Below are positions 7,514 through 16,731 of a stretch of DNA of 64,000 bases, piece by piece (position 1 is the stretch's first letter; each line of letters begins with the position of its first letter). The notes beneath the pieces are model-generated. The model was not told the DNA's origin and ran no database searches. It saw only the letters and a program-made list of their open reading frames with translations. The stretch covers positions 1 to 64,000 of the forward strand of contig SHXF01000005.1 in NCBI GenBank assembly GCA_009693435.1, read 5' to 3'. The stretch is from Betaproteobacteria bacterium. Its GTDB lineage: Bacteria > Pseudomonadota > Gammaproteobacteria > Burkholderiales > SG8-39. Position numbers and translations under genes: made by a program.

Positions 7514-9874
7514 TTACCGCAGTTCGCGTACTGCACCCGGGTTATGGATTGCACGCCAGACCCGTTCGGCCGTGGCCGGCATCGGCAGGTCGGTGATGCC
7601 CCACGGCGAGAGCGCGTCCAGGATGGCGTGGATTATCGCCGGCGGGGCGCCTACGTTGCCGGCTTCGCTGCCGCCCTTGACGCCCAGCAGGTTGGTCTTG
7701 GTCGGCACCGCGTGCACTTCGGCGCGCATGTGCGGCAGGTCATCGGCGCGCGGCATGCCGTAGTCGAGGAACGAGCCGGTGAGCAGCTGGCCCGTTTCAC
7801 GCTCGTACACCACCTCTTCGAACAACGCCTGGCCGAGTCCCTGCGCGACCGAGCCGTGCAGCTGGCCTTCCAGCGTCAGTGGATTGACCACTGTGCCGAC
7901 ATCATCGGCCGCCGAGAGTGCCACCACCTTGACCGCGCCGGTTTCCGGATCGACCTCGACTTCGCAGATCATGCAGCCGTTGGGAAACGTGTTGGGACCG
8001 GGATGCGTGCCTACGCCATCCAGTCCTATGCCTAATGCAGGCGGCAACCCTATTCCCTGGAAGGATTTCTTCGCGACCTCGGCAAATCCCAGGCTGCGGT
8101 CGGTGCCCTTCACCGTGAATCGGCCGCGCACGAATTCGATGTCGGAGTCGGCCGCCTCCAGCATCCATCCGGCGATGCGTTTGCCTTTCGCGATCACTAC
8201 GTCGGCGGCCAGTTTCAGGGCCGATCCGCCGGCATTCATGCTGCGCTGGGCGAAGGTGCCGCGACCGTAGAGCAGCTTGTCGGTGTCGCCCTGGAAAATG
8301 CGCACGCCGGACAAGGGCACGCCCAGCCAGTCCGATGCCATCTGGGCGAACATGGTCTCGTGGCCCTGCCCGGTGGACAAGGTGCCGGCGTGGAGCGCGA
8401 CGCTGCCATCCTGAGCCACGCGGATCTCCATGCGTTCGGACTGGCTGCCGGCGCGCTGGCAATGCATGGCCAATCCGATGCCGCGACGCAGCCCGCGCTG
8501 CTCGCTGGCAGCCCGCCGGAGGGGAAAGCCGTTCCAGTCGGCAAGCTGCAACGCCTTGTCGAGCACCTGCTCGAATTCGCCGGAGTCGAATAGATAGCCG
8601 CCCGGTGTCCTGTAGGGCATGGCCGATGCCGGGATGAGGTTGCGGCGGCGAATCGCCACGGCATCGATACCCATTTCGTGCGCCGCCTTGTCGATGAGGC
8701 GCTCGATGACGAACGTCGCTTCCGGCTTGGCCGTGCCGCGATACGGCCCGATGACGCTGGTGTTGGTGAAGGCGGCACGCACGCGCGCATGGATGAGCGG
8801 AATATCGTAGGTGTTGGTGTAGCTGACGGCGGCATTGAGCGGCGCCACGCCCGCCGAGTAGCCGAGGTAGGCGCCCAGATCGATGGTCACCGAGGTGCGC
8901 AGCGCCAGCACCCGTCCATCGGCATTCAGTGCGATCTCCGCCTCGGTGAGCTGATGGCGGCCGTGCATGTCCGCGGCGAGGCTTTCGCTGCGGTCCGCCG
9001 TCCATTTCACCGGACGGTCCAGCCGGCTCGCCGCCCACAACACCAGCGCTTCCTCGGGATAGATCTGGCTTTTCATGCCGAATCCGCCGCCGACATCCGG
9101 CGCCAGCACGCGCAGGCTCTGTTCGGGGATGCCGAGAACGGCGCACAGGATTTCCCGCACCTGATAGGGCGATTGCGTGGCCGAGCACAGCGTGTAGCGG
9201 CCGTCGTGTGCATCGCGCCAGGCAAGCGCGCTGCGCGGCTCGATGGCGTTGGCCGAGGCGCGCGGATACTGGATGAAGAGCCGCGTGACGTGCGCCGCTC
9301 GCGCGAATTGCGCGTCGACCGCCTTGCCATCGCCGCGCTCCAGTTCGAAGCTTGCGTTGCTGCCGGCGGCATCCCAGACGAGCGGCGCGCCGGGTTCGAG
9401 CGCGTCGGCCAGGGTGACGGCCTGCAGGGGATCGTAATCGATGGCAATCAGTTCGCCCGCGTCCCGCGCCTGTGCTGCCGTCTCCGCGACGACGAGTGCG
9501 ATGGCGTCTCCGACGTGCCTCGCTTTGTCGATAGCAAGTATCGGTTGCAGTGGACGATAGAAACGGCTGCCAGCGGGCAGCGCGGGAAATGCTTCGCACG
9601 GCAGGCTGCCTATGCCCTGCAGGACGAGGTCGGCGCCGGTGAAGATTGCCAGCACGCCGGGCGCGGCGAGCGCGGCGCGTTTGTCGATCGCGGTGATGCG
9701 CGCATGGGCGTGAGGCGAGCGCACCACGTGGGCGCAGGCGCACCGGGCTGGCTGCATGTCATCGACGAAACGGCCGCGTCCGGTGAGGAAGCGCGCATCT
9801 TCCAGGCGCCGCACCGGCGCGCCGATTCCGGTTGCGCCCTCCGGCGCGATCTTGTCTGCCACTGGCTCAATCAT
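7514..9874 (-). CDS. Xanthine dehydrogenase-family molybdopterin-binding (CoxL-like) subunit
   Basis: This is the large, molybdenum-cofactor-binding subunit of a xanthine dehydrogenase/aldehyde oxidase/CO dehydrogenase-type hydroxylase, 786 residues with the start at 9874. The N-terminal GAPVRRLEDARFLTGRGRFVDD, the cofactor loop VGGGFGMK, the GQGHE loop and the C-terminal GVKGGSEAGNVGAPP with the catalytic glutamate are all present. The substrate loop reads PYRGTAKPEA, so it is not a form I CO dehydrogenase. The 2Fe-2S and FAD subunits that normally accompany it are absent here. An in-frame GTG at 9895 is an alternative start, but the AAGGA ribosome site fits 9874 better. Confidence 0.92.
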   Translation of the reverse strand: MIEPVADKIAPEGATGIGAPVRRLEDARFLTGRGRFVDDMQPARCACAHVVRSPHAHARITAIDKRAALAAPGVLAIFTGADLVLQGIGSLPCEAFPALPAGSRFYRPLQPILAIDKARHVGDAIALVVAETAAQARDAGELIAIDYDPLQAVTLADALEPGAPLVWDAAGSNASFELERGDGKAVDAQFARAAHVTRLFIQYPRASANAIEPRSALAWRDAHDGRYTLCSATQSPYQVREILCAVLGIPEQSLRVLAPDVGGGFGMKSQIYPEEALVLWAASRLDRPVKWTADRSESLAADMHGRHQLTEAEIALNADGRVLALRTSVTIDLGAYLGYSAGVAPLNAAVSYTNTYDIPLIHARVRAAFTNTSVIGPYRGTAKPEATFVIERLIDKAAHEMGIDAVAIRRRNLIPASAMPYRTPGGYLFDSGEFEQVLDKALQLADWNGFPLRRAASEQRGLRRGIGLAMHCQRAGSQSERMEIRVAQDGSVALHAGTLSTGQGHETMFAQMASDWLGVPLSGVRIFQGDTDKLLYGRGTFAQRSMNAGGSALKLAADVVIAKGKRIAGWMLEAADSDIEFVRGRFTVKGTDRSLGFAEVAKKSFQGIGLPPALGIGLDGVGTHPGPNTFPNGCMICEVEVDPETGAVKVVALSAADDVGTVVNPLTLEGQLHGSVAQGLGQALFEEVVYERETGQLLTGSFLDYGMPRADDLPHMRAEVHAVPTKTNLLGVKGGSEAGNVGAPPAIIHAILDALSPWGITDLPMPATAERVWRAIHNPGAVRELR

Positions 9875-10006
9875 CGGGACTGCGTTCCTTTCCACGGGGA
9901 GCGACTATTGTTCCGCGGGGCGCGCCGGCATCGAGCCGTCTCCGTGCCGTATCAGGCCGCCGGGTCCGATCGGGTGGGCGACGCGCCAGACCCGGGTTAC
10001 CGCAAG

Positions 10007-10378
10007 TCAGGCACCGGTCTTCAGCGTGCGCTCGATCAATTTCTGCAGGTCGACGGCGACTACCGGCTTGGTCAGGTACCCGGAGATACCCAATACCGTG
10101 GCCTCGCTCCATATTTCATCGTCACCGTGACCGGTAAGCAATATCACCGGGATGTGCGCGGTTTTCTCGTCGCCGCGTATCGCCCTGAGCAGTTCAATAC
10201 CGTTCAAGTAGGGCATGTTCACATCGCAGACGACGAGCTGGAAGGCGTCCTCGAGCAATGCGCGGATCGCCTCCGTCGCGTCGGCCGCCGCAAGCACCGA
10301 ATGACCGTGCATGGACAGATGCAGGCGCAGCAGTTCGCGCAGCGAAACGTCGTCGTCGACAACCAGGATTCGGGCCAT
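10007..10378 (-). CDS. CheY-like response regulator receiver protein
   Basis: This is a single receiver domain of 123 residues with no output domain. The acidic pocket D8-D10, phosphoacceptor D52 in VVCDVNMP, T82 and K104 in YLTKP are all in place, so it can be phosphorylated. No histidine kinase is in the window. It may act as a diffusible output or a phosphotransfer intermediate. It lies between the molybdopterin oxidase and the TAXI receptor on the same strand, with gaps of about 130 bases on both sides. Confidence 0.95.
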   Translation of the reverse strand: MARILVVDDDVSLRELLRLHLSMHGHSVLAAADATEAIRALLEDAFQLVVCDVNMPYLNGIELLRAIRGDEKTAHIPVILLTGHGDDEIWSEATVLGISGYLTKPVVAVDLQKLIERTLKTGA

Positions 10379-10512
10379 GTGCTTTTTTCCAAAGGGCGAT
10401 GGTAGATCTTCCGCGCGCTACTTGTCGATGCCCGCTGGGCACGTCGCCCGATGATGCGGCTGAAAAGCAACACCCTGCGTTGTCAGTGGCCCGCCCCCCG
10501 TAGCTGCGCCGG

Positions 10513-11868
10513 TTACCGAAGCGCCGCCGCTGCAGCCGCAAGCCGTTCGCGCACCAGCTTGATGTGGCTGCGCAGCGCGTACAACTCGTCGGTGTAGGAA
10601 AGCGGCACCGATATACCCTCGGCCTTCTCGTCCAGGCGGTTCAGTTTTTCCAGCAGCGCCGCCTGCGGTTCCGCGTTGCCGCTCAAGGCATCCTCGATAT
10701 CGCGCAACTGCCGGTACCAGCGGAAAATGCGCGAGCGGATGCGAAAGTCATACAGCGGCGGGACGACGCGCGATAGCGGGATGAGCACGGCAATGATGGA
10801 GACCAGTGCGACCCACATGCGGTCAATCAGGTTGGCCAGCCAGAAGGGCAGGTAGCGTTGCAGGAAGGGCGGCCCGGTGCGGTAGTAGCGCTCGGCCTCC
10901 CTGGCGAGCGGCAACTCGGTGTTCTGTCCCGAGGGGAACTGCCCGGCGCGGGCAATCCAGCCAGTGCCGCCATGTATGGTCTGCGCGGCCTGGACGAACA
11001 GTTGCTGCAGCGCCGGGTGGGTGCGCTCGCGCAAGATCAGGGCAGTCGTGGTGGCGACCAGGGGCATGTCGTGTGCCGGCTGGTCGCGGCCGAGGTCGAT
11101 CACGCCGCGCGGCAGCACCACCGGCCTGAGATAGGGCATGCGCCTGGCGTACGCCTCGGCCTGCGCAAACTCGAATAGCCGGATTCCGGGTGTCAGGAGC
11201 AGCATCTGCACCAGCGACGCCTCGGGCGTAGCGGCAAGCAGAATGGCGTCCAGGTTGCCCTCCAGCAGTCCCATCACCGCGGGCGTGGACTCCAGGCGTG
11301 TGCGTTCCATGCTTTCGCGTTCGATGCCATTGGCGTGCAGCACCTTGCCGAACAGTCCCGACGTGCCGCTGCCGCGCGCGCCCACGTTCACGCGCCATCC
11401 CTTCAACTGGCCCAATTGCGACAGCACGCCGCGAGGCAGTTTCTTCGCCGATTTCTCGCGGTAGAACAGCCATAGTGGTTCGAGCGACATGCTGCCCAGC
11501 GATACCAGCGGCACGCCGCCCGCCTCCTCATCGGATGCGCGCAGGGCATCGCTCGACCCGCCCCGCACGAAACCCAGATCCACTTGCTGGAGAGGATCGC
11601 GCAGCAGGCGCCGGTTCTCCGATGAGCCGGCCGTCTGCTTGAGCACTACCTCGATGCCGTAGGGTTTGAGGGCAGCGGCATAGCGCGCGCCAAACGCGGC
11701 GTAATCGCCACCCGCGGGACCGGTTGCCATCACGACGCGGCGCGGTGGCGTCGGTTCCAGCAGGAAGTACGCCGCGACCAGCGACACCATGACCAGCGCC
11801 GCGAACGGACCGGCGGTGATGGCCAGATCACGGGCGGATATCAGGGTGTTGCGCAGGACGCGGGACAT
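10513..11868 (-). CDS. TAXI-family TRAP-type solute-binding protein with membrane anchors
   Basis: This 451-residue receptor of the TAXI family is anchored at its N-terminus by a membrane segment at about 16-37. A ligand-binding domain opens with VVMATGPAGGDYAAFG, the family signature. A second membrane segment at about 351-371 is followed by a cytoplasmic, charged helical tail of about 75 residues. No TRAP permease is adjacent. A tethered receptor with a cytoplasmic tail suggests sensing or a fixed partner rather than a free periplasmic binding protein. That role is inference. Confidence 0.88.
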   Translation of the reverse strand: MSRVLRNTLISARDLAITAGPFAALVMVSLVAAYFLLEPTPPRRVVMATGPAGGDYAAFGARYAAALKPYGIEVVLKQTAGSSENRRLLRDPLQQVDLGFVRGGSSDALRASDEEAGGVPLVSLGSMSLEPLWLFYREKSAKKLPRGVLSQLGQLKGWRVNVGARGSGTSGLFGKVLHANGIERESMERTRLESTPAVMGLLEGNLDAILLAATPEASLVQMLLLTPGIRLFEFAQAEAYARRMPYLRPVVLPRGVIDLGRDQPAHDMPLVATTTALILRERTHPALQQLFVQAAQTIHGGTGWIARAGQFPSGQNTELPLAREAERYYRTGPPFLQRYLPFWLANLIDRMWVALVSIIAVLIPLSRVVPPLYDFRIRSRIFRWYRQLRDIEDALSGNAEPQAALLEKLNRLDEKAEGISVPLSYTDELYALRSHIKLVRERLAAAAAALR

Positions 11869-12045
11869 GTGCAGGAGGATAACTTAATCGGGCGGCGCGG
11901 CTGTCCGTCAACTGCGATGGGACGGCGGCAGAGTTCGTTCAATCCGCTACATTCATTGAATTGATGTTGACCAAGTGGCTTCAATACGGACTTCTACGGG
12001 TTATTCTGTTTTCATAAATAGAATAATTGAACGCGGCAAACCGGA

Positions 12046-13089
12046 TCAACGCAGCCCTTCGGCAAGCCCGCGTGTTAGCTCTCTTGCCGGTATCGCCCTG
12101 CACCCGCTGGCGTTTTGTCCGGACCAGAGCGGCGAAAAATCACCGCTACTCAGGGCCTCGGCGCACGCGCGCAGCGGCGCGATCGCGGCAGTCGCGAGTG
12201 GAAAGACGGGAGCGATCGCATTGACGGGCCCGAGTTCCCGCATGACGCGGTTCACTATGCCGCGTGCCGGTCGGCCGGTGAACAGGTTGGTGAGCGCGGT
12301 ATGGCGCGCGGCGTCGCTCTGCAGTGCGGCGCGATGCACCGCGCTGATGGTGGATTCGTGGCAGAGCAGATAGGCCGTGCCGATCTGCACGCCGGCCGCG
12401 CCCAGCGCCATGGCCGCAGCTACGCCTTGCGCGTCGGCAATCCCGCCCGCGGCAATGACCGGCAACCCGACTGCCTTCACCATCTGGGGCAGCAAGGCGA
12501 AGCTGCCGACCTGGGTGCTCAAATCCTCGGAGAGAAAAATGCCGCGATGTCCCCCTGCTTCCACGCCCTGGGCGATGATGGCGTCGACGCCGCGTGCTTC
12601 CAGCCAGCGCGCTTCCTCCAGCGTGGTGGCCGATGCCAGTATCTTCGAACCCCAACTCCGAACTCGAGCGAGTAACGCGGCATCCGGCAGTCCGAAATGA
12701 AAACTCACAACAGCGGGCCGGACCGTTTCCAGCACATCGGCGGCAGCGGCGCTGAACGGCGCGCGACCCGGTCCAGCCGTGATGCCCGCGGGATCGATGT
12801 CGAACTCGCGGTAATAGGGCGCGAGTGCGGCGCGCCAGGCGGCTTCGCGCTGCGCGTCCGGCCGTGGGTCTTGGTGGCAGAAGAAATTCACGTTGAAGGG
12901 CCGGTCCGTTCGCTCGCGAATAAGCGTGAGTTCGGCGCGCATCGCCTCCAGGCTCAGCATGGCGCAGGGCAGCGAACCCAGTCCCCCAGCGTTGGAAACG
13001 GCGGCCGCCATTGCGCCGGCCTGCGCGCCCGCCATGGGCGCCTGGATGAGGGGGAATTCGGTGCCGAGCAGGGAGGACGGGGTGGTCAT
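12046..13089 (-). CDS. Nitronate monooxygenase-family flavoprotein
   Basis: This 347-residue FMN-dependent TIM-barrel enzyme belongs to the 2-nitropropane dioxygenase/nitronate monooxygenase family. It opens with FPLIQAPMAG, contains AQGVEAGGHRG (flavin phosphate region), AAGGIADAQGVAAAMALGA and GVQIGTAYLL, all typical. The start at 13089 carries a GGAG ribosome site; the much longer open frame upstream is not coding. Members oxidise nitronates, but several are in fact enoyl reductases, so the substrate is uncertain. Confidence 0.9.
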   Translation of the reverse strand: MTTPSSLLGTEFPLIQAPMAGAQAGAMAAAVSNAGGLGSLPCAMLSLEAMRAELTLIRERTDRPFNVNFFCHQDPRPDAQREAAWRAALAPYYREFDIDPAGITAGPGRAPFSAAAADVLETVRPAVVSFHFGLPDAALLARVRSWGSKILASATTLEEARWLEARGVDAIIAQGVEAGGHRGIFLSEDLSTQVGSFALLPQMVKAVGLPVIAAGGIADAQGVAAAMALGAAGVQIGTAYLLCHESTISAVHRAALQSDAARHTALTNLFTGRPARGIVNRVMRELGPVNAIAPVFPLATAAIAPLRACAEALSSGDFSPLWSGQNASGCRAIPARELTRGLAEGLR

Positions 13090-13326
13090 GGGTTCTCCGA
13101 TTCGAGGATTGGTACCATTATCCTCGCTTGAGGAATGTGGCGAGACCCCATCCCGCGGCAGCGCGCCAAACGGCGGTGCCCAGCCGCAGCGAAGCACTCG
13201 CACGCCGCGCCGCATGACGCAAAGACGTGGTTTTTCTTGCGTTCGAGTGCCTCGCGGTCGAGGGCCTTTGACAACGGGCGGACCGGCTGGCAACCTTGAA
13301 GCCTTTGAACGTCGGGGGATTCCGTC

Positions 13327-13899
13327 ATGACCGCCACAGCCGCGCGCACCTTCGAAGTGAATGGCCTCCACCACTATGCCTACAAGTGCAAGGATCCGCT
13401 TGCCACGCGGCACTTCTACGAGGAAGTGCTCGGCATGCCGCTGGAGCATATCGTGCGCGCCAGCCACACGCCGAGTACCGGAGGCGATCCGGTGCATTTC
13501 TTCCATATGTTCTTTCGCATGATGGACGGCAGCTATATTGCATTTTTCGATCTGGGCGACGACGAGGCGTCGGAGCCTTCGCCCAACACGGCGGCGTGGA
13601 TCAATCACATTGCGCTGGAAGTCGCGGACGAGGCAGCTCTGAAGCGGGCCCGCGAAGCGTTGGAGAGCAATGGATTCCCGGTGGTCGGGCCGCTCAACCA
13701 CGGGTTCGTCAAGTCGATTTATTTCTTCGACCCCAACGGCATCCGCATGGAATTCACCATACGCACGCCGGGCGGGGAAGTGCCGGGCCAGAGTTACGGC
13801 GGCGAGAAGACGGCTGCGGCGGAATTCGACAAGTGGATAAAGGAGCGCTCCCGGGCAAAGGAATTCGCGAAGACCTGGGAACTGCACCCGGTCTACTGA
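13327..13899 (+). CDS. VOC (glyoxalase/dioxygenase) superfamily protein
   Basis: This 190-residue protein has paired beta-alpha-beta-beta-beta modules. The first begins NGLHHYAYKCKDPLATRHFYEEVLG (family start, residues about 12-36). The second begins WINHIALEVADE and ends FDPNGIRMEFT, where the last glutamate is the usual metal ligand. Histidines at the two module starts complete a plausible metal site. The family includes glyoxalases, fosfomycin resistance enzymes and extradiol dioxygenases, so the reaction cannot be assigned. It is followed by an aldo/keto reductase on the same strand. Confidence 0.88.
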   Translation: MTATAARTFEVNGLHHYAYKCKDPLATRHFYEEVLGMPLEHIVRASHTPSTGGDPVHFFHMFFRMMDGSYIAFFDLGDDEASEPSPNTAAWINHIALEVADEAALKRAREALESNGFPVVGPLNHGFVKSIYFFDPNGIRMEFTIRTPGGEVPGQSYGGEKTAAAEFDKWIKERSRAKEFAKTWELHPVY

Positions 13900-14032
13900 G
13901 CACGCATCCGCTCGTACCCCATCTTTGCGCCGCCACCGCGAGGTGCTTTCCATTTTGCAATCGATGGCCATCGTTGCGCGCTGATCCAGGCCATTCCAGC
14001 ACCGGCAAAGCCTGCTTATCCCGGGGAGTCAC

Positions 14033-14866
14033 ATGAGAAAGGTCATTCTTCCCTCCGGTGTGGCGGTGCCGGCTTTCGGCATGGGTACCTGGGAGATGGG
14101 AAACCGGGCGTCGGCGCGCAGCGAGGAGTTGGCGACGTTGCGCCTCGGGCTCGAACTGGGCGCTACGTTGATCGATACCGCCGAGATGTACGGCGAGGGC
14201 CTGGCGGAGGAACTGGTAGGCGAGGCTATCGCGGGGCGGCGCGACGAAGCCTTTCTTGTCAGCAAGGTCTACCCCCACAACGCCACGCGCCGCGGCGCGA
14301 TAGCGGCGTGCGAGCGCAGCCTGCACCGGTTGCGCACCGACCGGCTCGACCTGTATCTGCTGCACTGGCGCGGCGAGGTCCCGCTGGCAGAAACCTTTGA
14401 AGCTTTCGACGAATTGCAGCGGGCGGGAAAAATCCGCCACTACGGCGTGAGCAATTTCGATGTGGGCGACATGCGCGAGGCGATGGCGCTACGACGGGGG
14501 CAGGCGGTCCAGACCAATCAAGTGCTCTACAACCTGACCCGGCGCGGCATCGAATGGGCGCTCTTGCCCTGGCAGCGCGAACGGCGCATTCCGGTGATGG
14601 CCTATTCGCCCATCGAACAGGGTCGCCTGCCTGGCAAGCGGCGCCTGGTCGCGTTCGCCCGCGACTGCGGTATGACGCCGGCGCAGGTTGCGCTGGCCTG
14701 GCTGCTGGCGAAGCTGGACGTCATCGTCATTCCCAAGACGAGCAGCCGTTTGCGGCTGAAAGAGAATCTGGGCGCGCTGGAGCATGCGCTCTCCGAGGAG
14801 CAGCTCATCGAACTGGACAGGATGTTTCCGCCGCCCGGCGGTCCGGGGCCACTGGAAATGCTCTAG
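14033..14866 (+). CDS. Aldo/keto reductase
   Basis: This 277-residue NAD(P)H-dependent TIM-barrel reductase acts on carbonyls. The catalytic tetrad is visible as D in IDTAEMYGEG with its tyrosine, K in LVSKVYPHN and H in LYLLHWRG. The C-terminal IPKTSSRLRLKENLGA segment binds the cofactor phosphate. It resembles 2,5-diketo-D-gluconate reductase-like bacterial members. It lies between a VOC protein and an amidohydrolase with the same orientation and may share their transcript. Confidence 0.93.
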   Translation: MRKVILPSGVAVPAFGMGTWEMGNRASARSEELATLRLGLELGATLIDTAEMYGEGLAEELVGEAIAGRRDEAFLVSKVYPHNATRRGAIAACERSLHRLRTDRLDLYLLHWRGEVPLAETFEAFDELQRAGKIRHYGVSNFDVGDMREAMALRRGQAVQTNQVLYNLTRRGIEWALLPWQRERRIPVMAYSPIEQGRLPGKRRLVAFARDCGMTPAQVALAWLLAKLDVIVIPKTSSRLRLKENLGALEHALSEEQLIELDRMFPPPGGPGPLEML

Positions 14867-14893
14867 CACGCCAGCCTGTTTCCGAAGGGATGA

Positions 14894-15970
14894 ATGAAGG
14901 CCATGCGTAGCGGATTGCGGCTTCTCTGCTTGTTGGCGCTGCTTGCGGCGGGCGCGCCCGCGTGGTCGCAGGGCGCGCCGCGATTGCCTTTCGAGTGGAT
15001 AGACGTGCACGTGCACCCGGTTGCCGGGCGCGGCGGTGCAGCGGACGTCTTCAGTTCGGTCAGTGCCGCAGCGGAGGCAATGGCGCAGTCGGGCATCGCA
15101 AGAATGATCGTCATGCCGCCGCCGATGACTGCCGCGGTCCCGTACCCCTTCGACATGGAGGAACTGCGCGACGCGATACGGGAACGTGGTTCGCGATTCG
15201 CCTTTCTCGCAGGCGGGGGCAGCCTCAATGCCATGATTCAGGGCGCGGCCGGGGTCGAGACGGTGAGCGCCGAACTGCGCGAGCGCTTCGAGCGGCGCGC
15301 GATGGAGATCCTCGGTGCCGGCGCCCTGGGCTTTGGCGAAATCACCGCGCACCATCTGTCGCTGCAGCCGGGCCATCCCTATGAGCGCGTGGCCGCGGAC
15401 CATCCGCTGCTGCGGCTGCTGGCCGACATCACGGCGCGCCATGATGCGGTGATCGAACTGCATTTCGACGTGGTCGCCGAAGACATGGCGATGCCGGCGG
15501 GGCTGGCCGGTCCGCCCAATCCCGAGCGACTCGCCGCCAACCTGCCGGAACTGGAACGCCTGCTCGCGCACAACCGCGGCGCGCGCATCGTCTGGGCGCA
15601 CGCGGGTTCGGATATCCTGGGCCATTGGACGATCGAACTCAGCCGCAGGCTGCTCAAGGACCATCCCAACCTGTACATGAGCCTGCGCATGGCGCCGGGA
15701 CGCCAGCCGCAGAACCACCCCCTGACGCCAATGGGGGAAGTCAAGCCGCCGTGGCTGGCGTTGCTGGGAGAATTTCCCGAGCGCTTCGTGATCGGCGGCG
15801 ACCAGTTCTTCGTTCCGCCCGGTACGCGCGGCGGCCCTGCCGCGACATTCGCGCAGCGGGCTTCGATCATGCGCGAGCGCACCCGCCGGTTTCTCGCGGT
15901 GCTGCCCGGGCCGCTGGCGCGCCGCATAGGCTACGAGAACCCCATGCGGATTTACCGGATCAAGGATTGA
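14894..15970 (+). CDS. Secreted amidohydrolase-family (Amidohydro_2) protein
   Basis: This metal-dependent hydrolase of the TIM-barrel amidohydrolase superfamily has 358 residues. An N-terminal signal peptide ends near PAWSQ, so the enzyme acts in the periplasm. Metal ligands are the HxH pair in IDVHVHP, the histidine in VWAHAGSD and an aspartate in IGGDQFF. A second ATG nine bases downstream (14903) is an alternative start. The start is preceded by AAGGGATGA and lies 24 bases after the aldo/keto reductase, suggesting one operon. The substrate is unknown. Confidence 0.88.
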   Translation: MKAMRSGLRLLCLLALLAAGAPAWSQGAPRLPFEWIDVHVHPVAGRGGAADVFSSVSAAAEAMAQSGIARMIVMPPPMTAAVPYPFDMEELRDAIRERGSRFAFLAGGGSLNAMIQGAAGVETVSAELRERFERRAMEILGAGALGFGEITAHHLSLQPGHPYERVAADHPLLRLLADITARHDAVIELHFDVVAEDMAMPAGLAGPPNPERLAANLPELERLLAHNRGARIVWAHAGSDILGHWTIELSRRLLKDHPNLYMSLRMAPGRQPQNHPLTPMGEVKPPWLALLGEFPERFVIGGDQFFVPPGTRGGPAATFAQRASIMRERTRRFLAVLPGPLARRIGYENPMRIYRIKD

Positions 15971-16146
15971 GCCGGTCTGCAGCCTTGCGAGGGCACTACG
16001 TCTGCGCCCGGATCCGGTTGCGCTGCGTGCATGCTTGCGTCGTTCCTGCCCTGCGATAATTTCCGACTTTTATCCGTACAAGTCGCCATTTGGCGGGTGT
16101 TTCCGGGGAGATATATTCCCAAAAATCGTATAGCGCAAGGCGGACG

Positions 16147-16731
16147 CTAGTGGCTTTCCGAAGTGATGACCTTCTCTATGCGCCGGTCGGGAACCAGCCA
16201 GACCAAGGCAACCAGCGCGTACAGCGCGCAGGAGATCAGCGGGTAAGCCAGCGCGACCGGGATGGACACGAGGTAGATCGCAAGTGAGATCTTGCCCTTG
16301 ATGTCGCGACCCAGCGCCCTGGCGATCAGCGATTCCTTCCCGTGGTGGGCGACCAGTGTCATCGCCAGTATGCTGTAGGCGAATCCCGCGCACAGCAGCA
16401 CCACCCCGTACAGTGCCACCGGCAGCGCCGCAAAATGGTTTTCTCCCATCCAGCCGGTGACGAACGGCACCAGCGACAGCCAGAACAAGAGGTGTACGTT
16501 CGCCCACAGGATGGGGCCGCTGACGTGCTTCACCGCCTGCAGCAGGTGATGGTGGTTGTTCCAGTAGATGGCGACAAAAATGAAGCTGAGCACGTAGCTC
16601 AGGAAAACCGGCAGCAGCGGCAGCAGCGCCGCCGCGTCCGCGCCGTGCGGCACCTTCAGCTCGAGCACCATGATGGTGATGATGATGGCGATCACGCCGT
16701 CGCTGAATGCTTCCAGCCGTCCCTTGTGCAT
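16147..16731 (-). CDS. TMEM175-family (DUF1211) membrane protein, probable potassium channel
   Basis: This 194-residue protein has about five to six membrane segments. The first carries the TMEM175 signature FSDGVIAIIIT at residues 9-19. Bacterial TMEM175 proteins are tetrameric potassium-leak channels. The start ATG shares one base with the stop of the upstream cupin gene (TGATG), so the two are translationally coupled. Why a thiol-dioxygenase-like cupin would be paired with a potassium channel is not known. Confidence 0.92.
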   Translation of the reverse strand: MHKGRLEAFSDGVIAIIITIMVLELKVPHGADAAALLPLLPVFLSYVLSFIFVAIYWNNHHHLLQAVKHVSGPILWANVHLLFWLSLVPFVTGWMGENHFAALPVALYGVVLLCAGFAYSILAMTLVAHHGKESLIARALGRDIKGKISLAIYLVSIPVALAYPLISCALYALVALVWLVPDRRIEKVITSESH

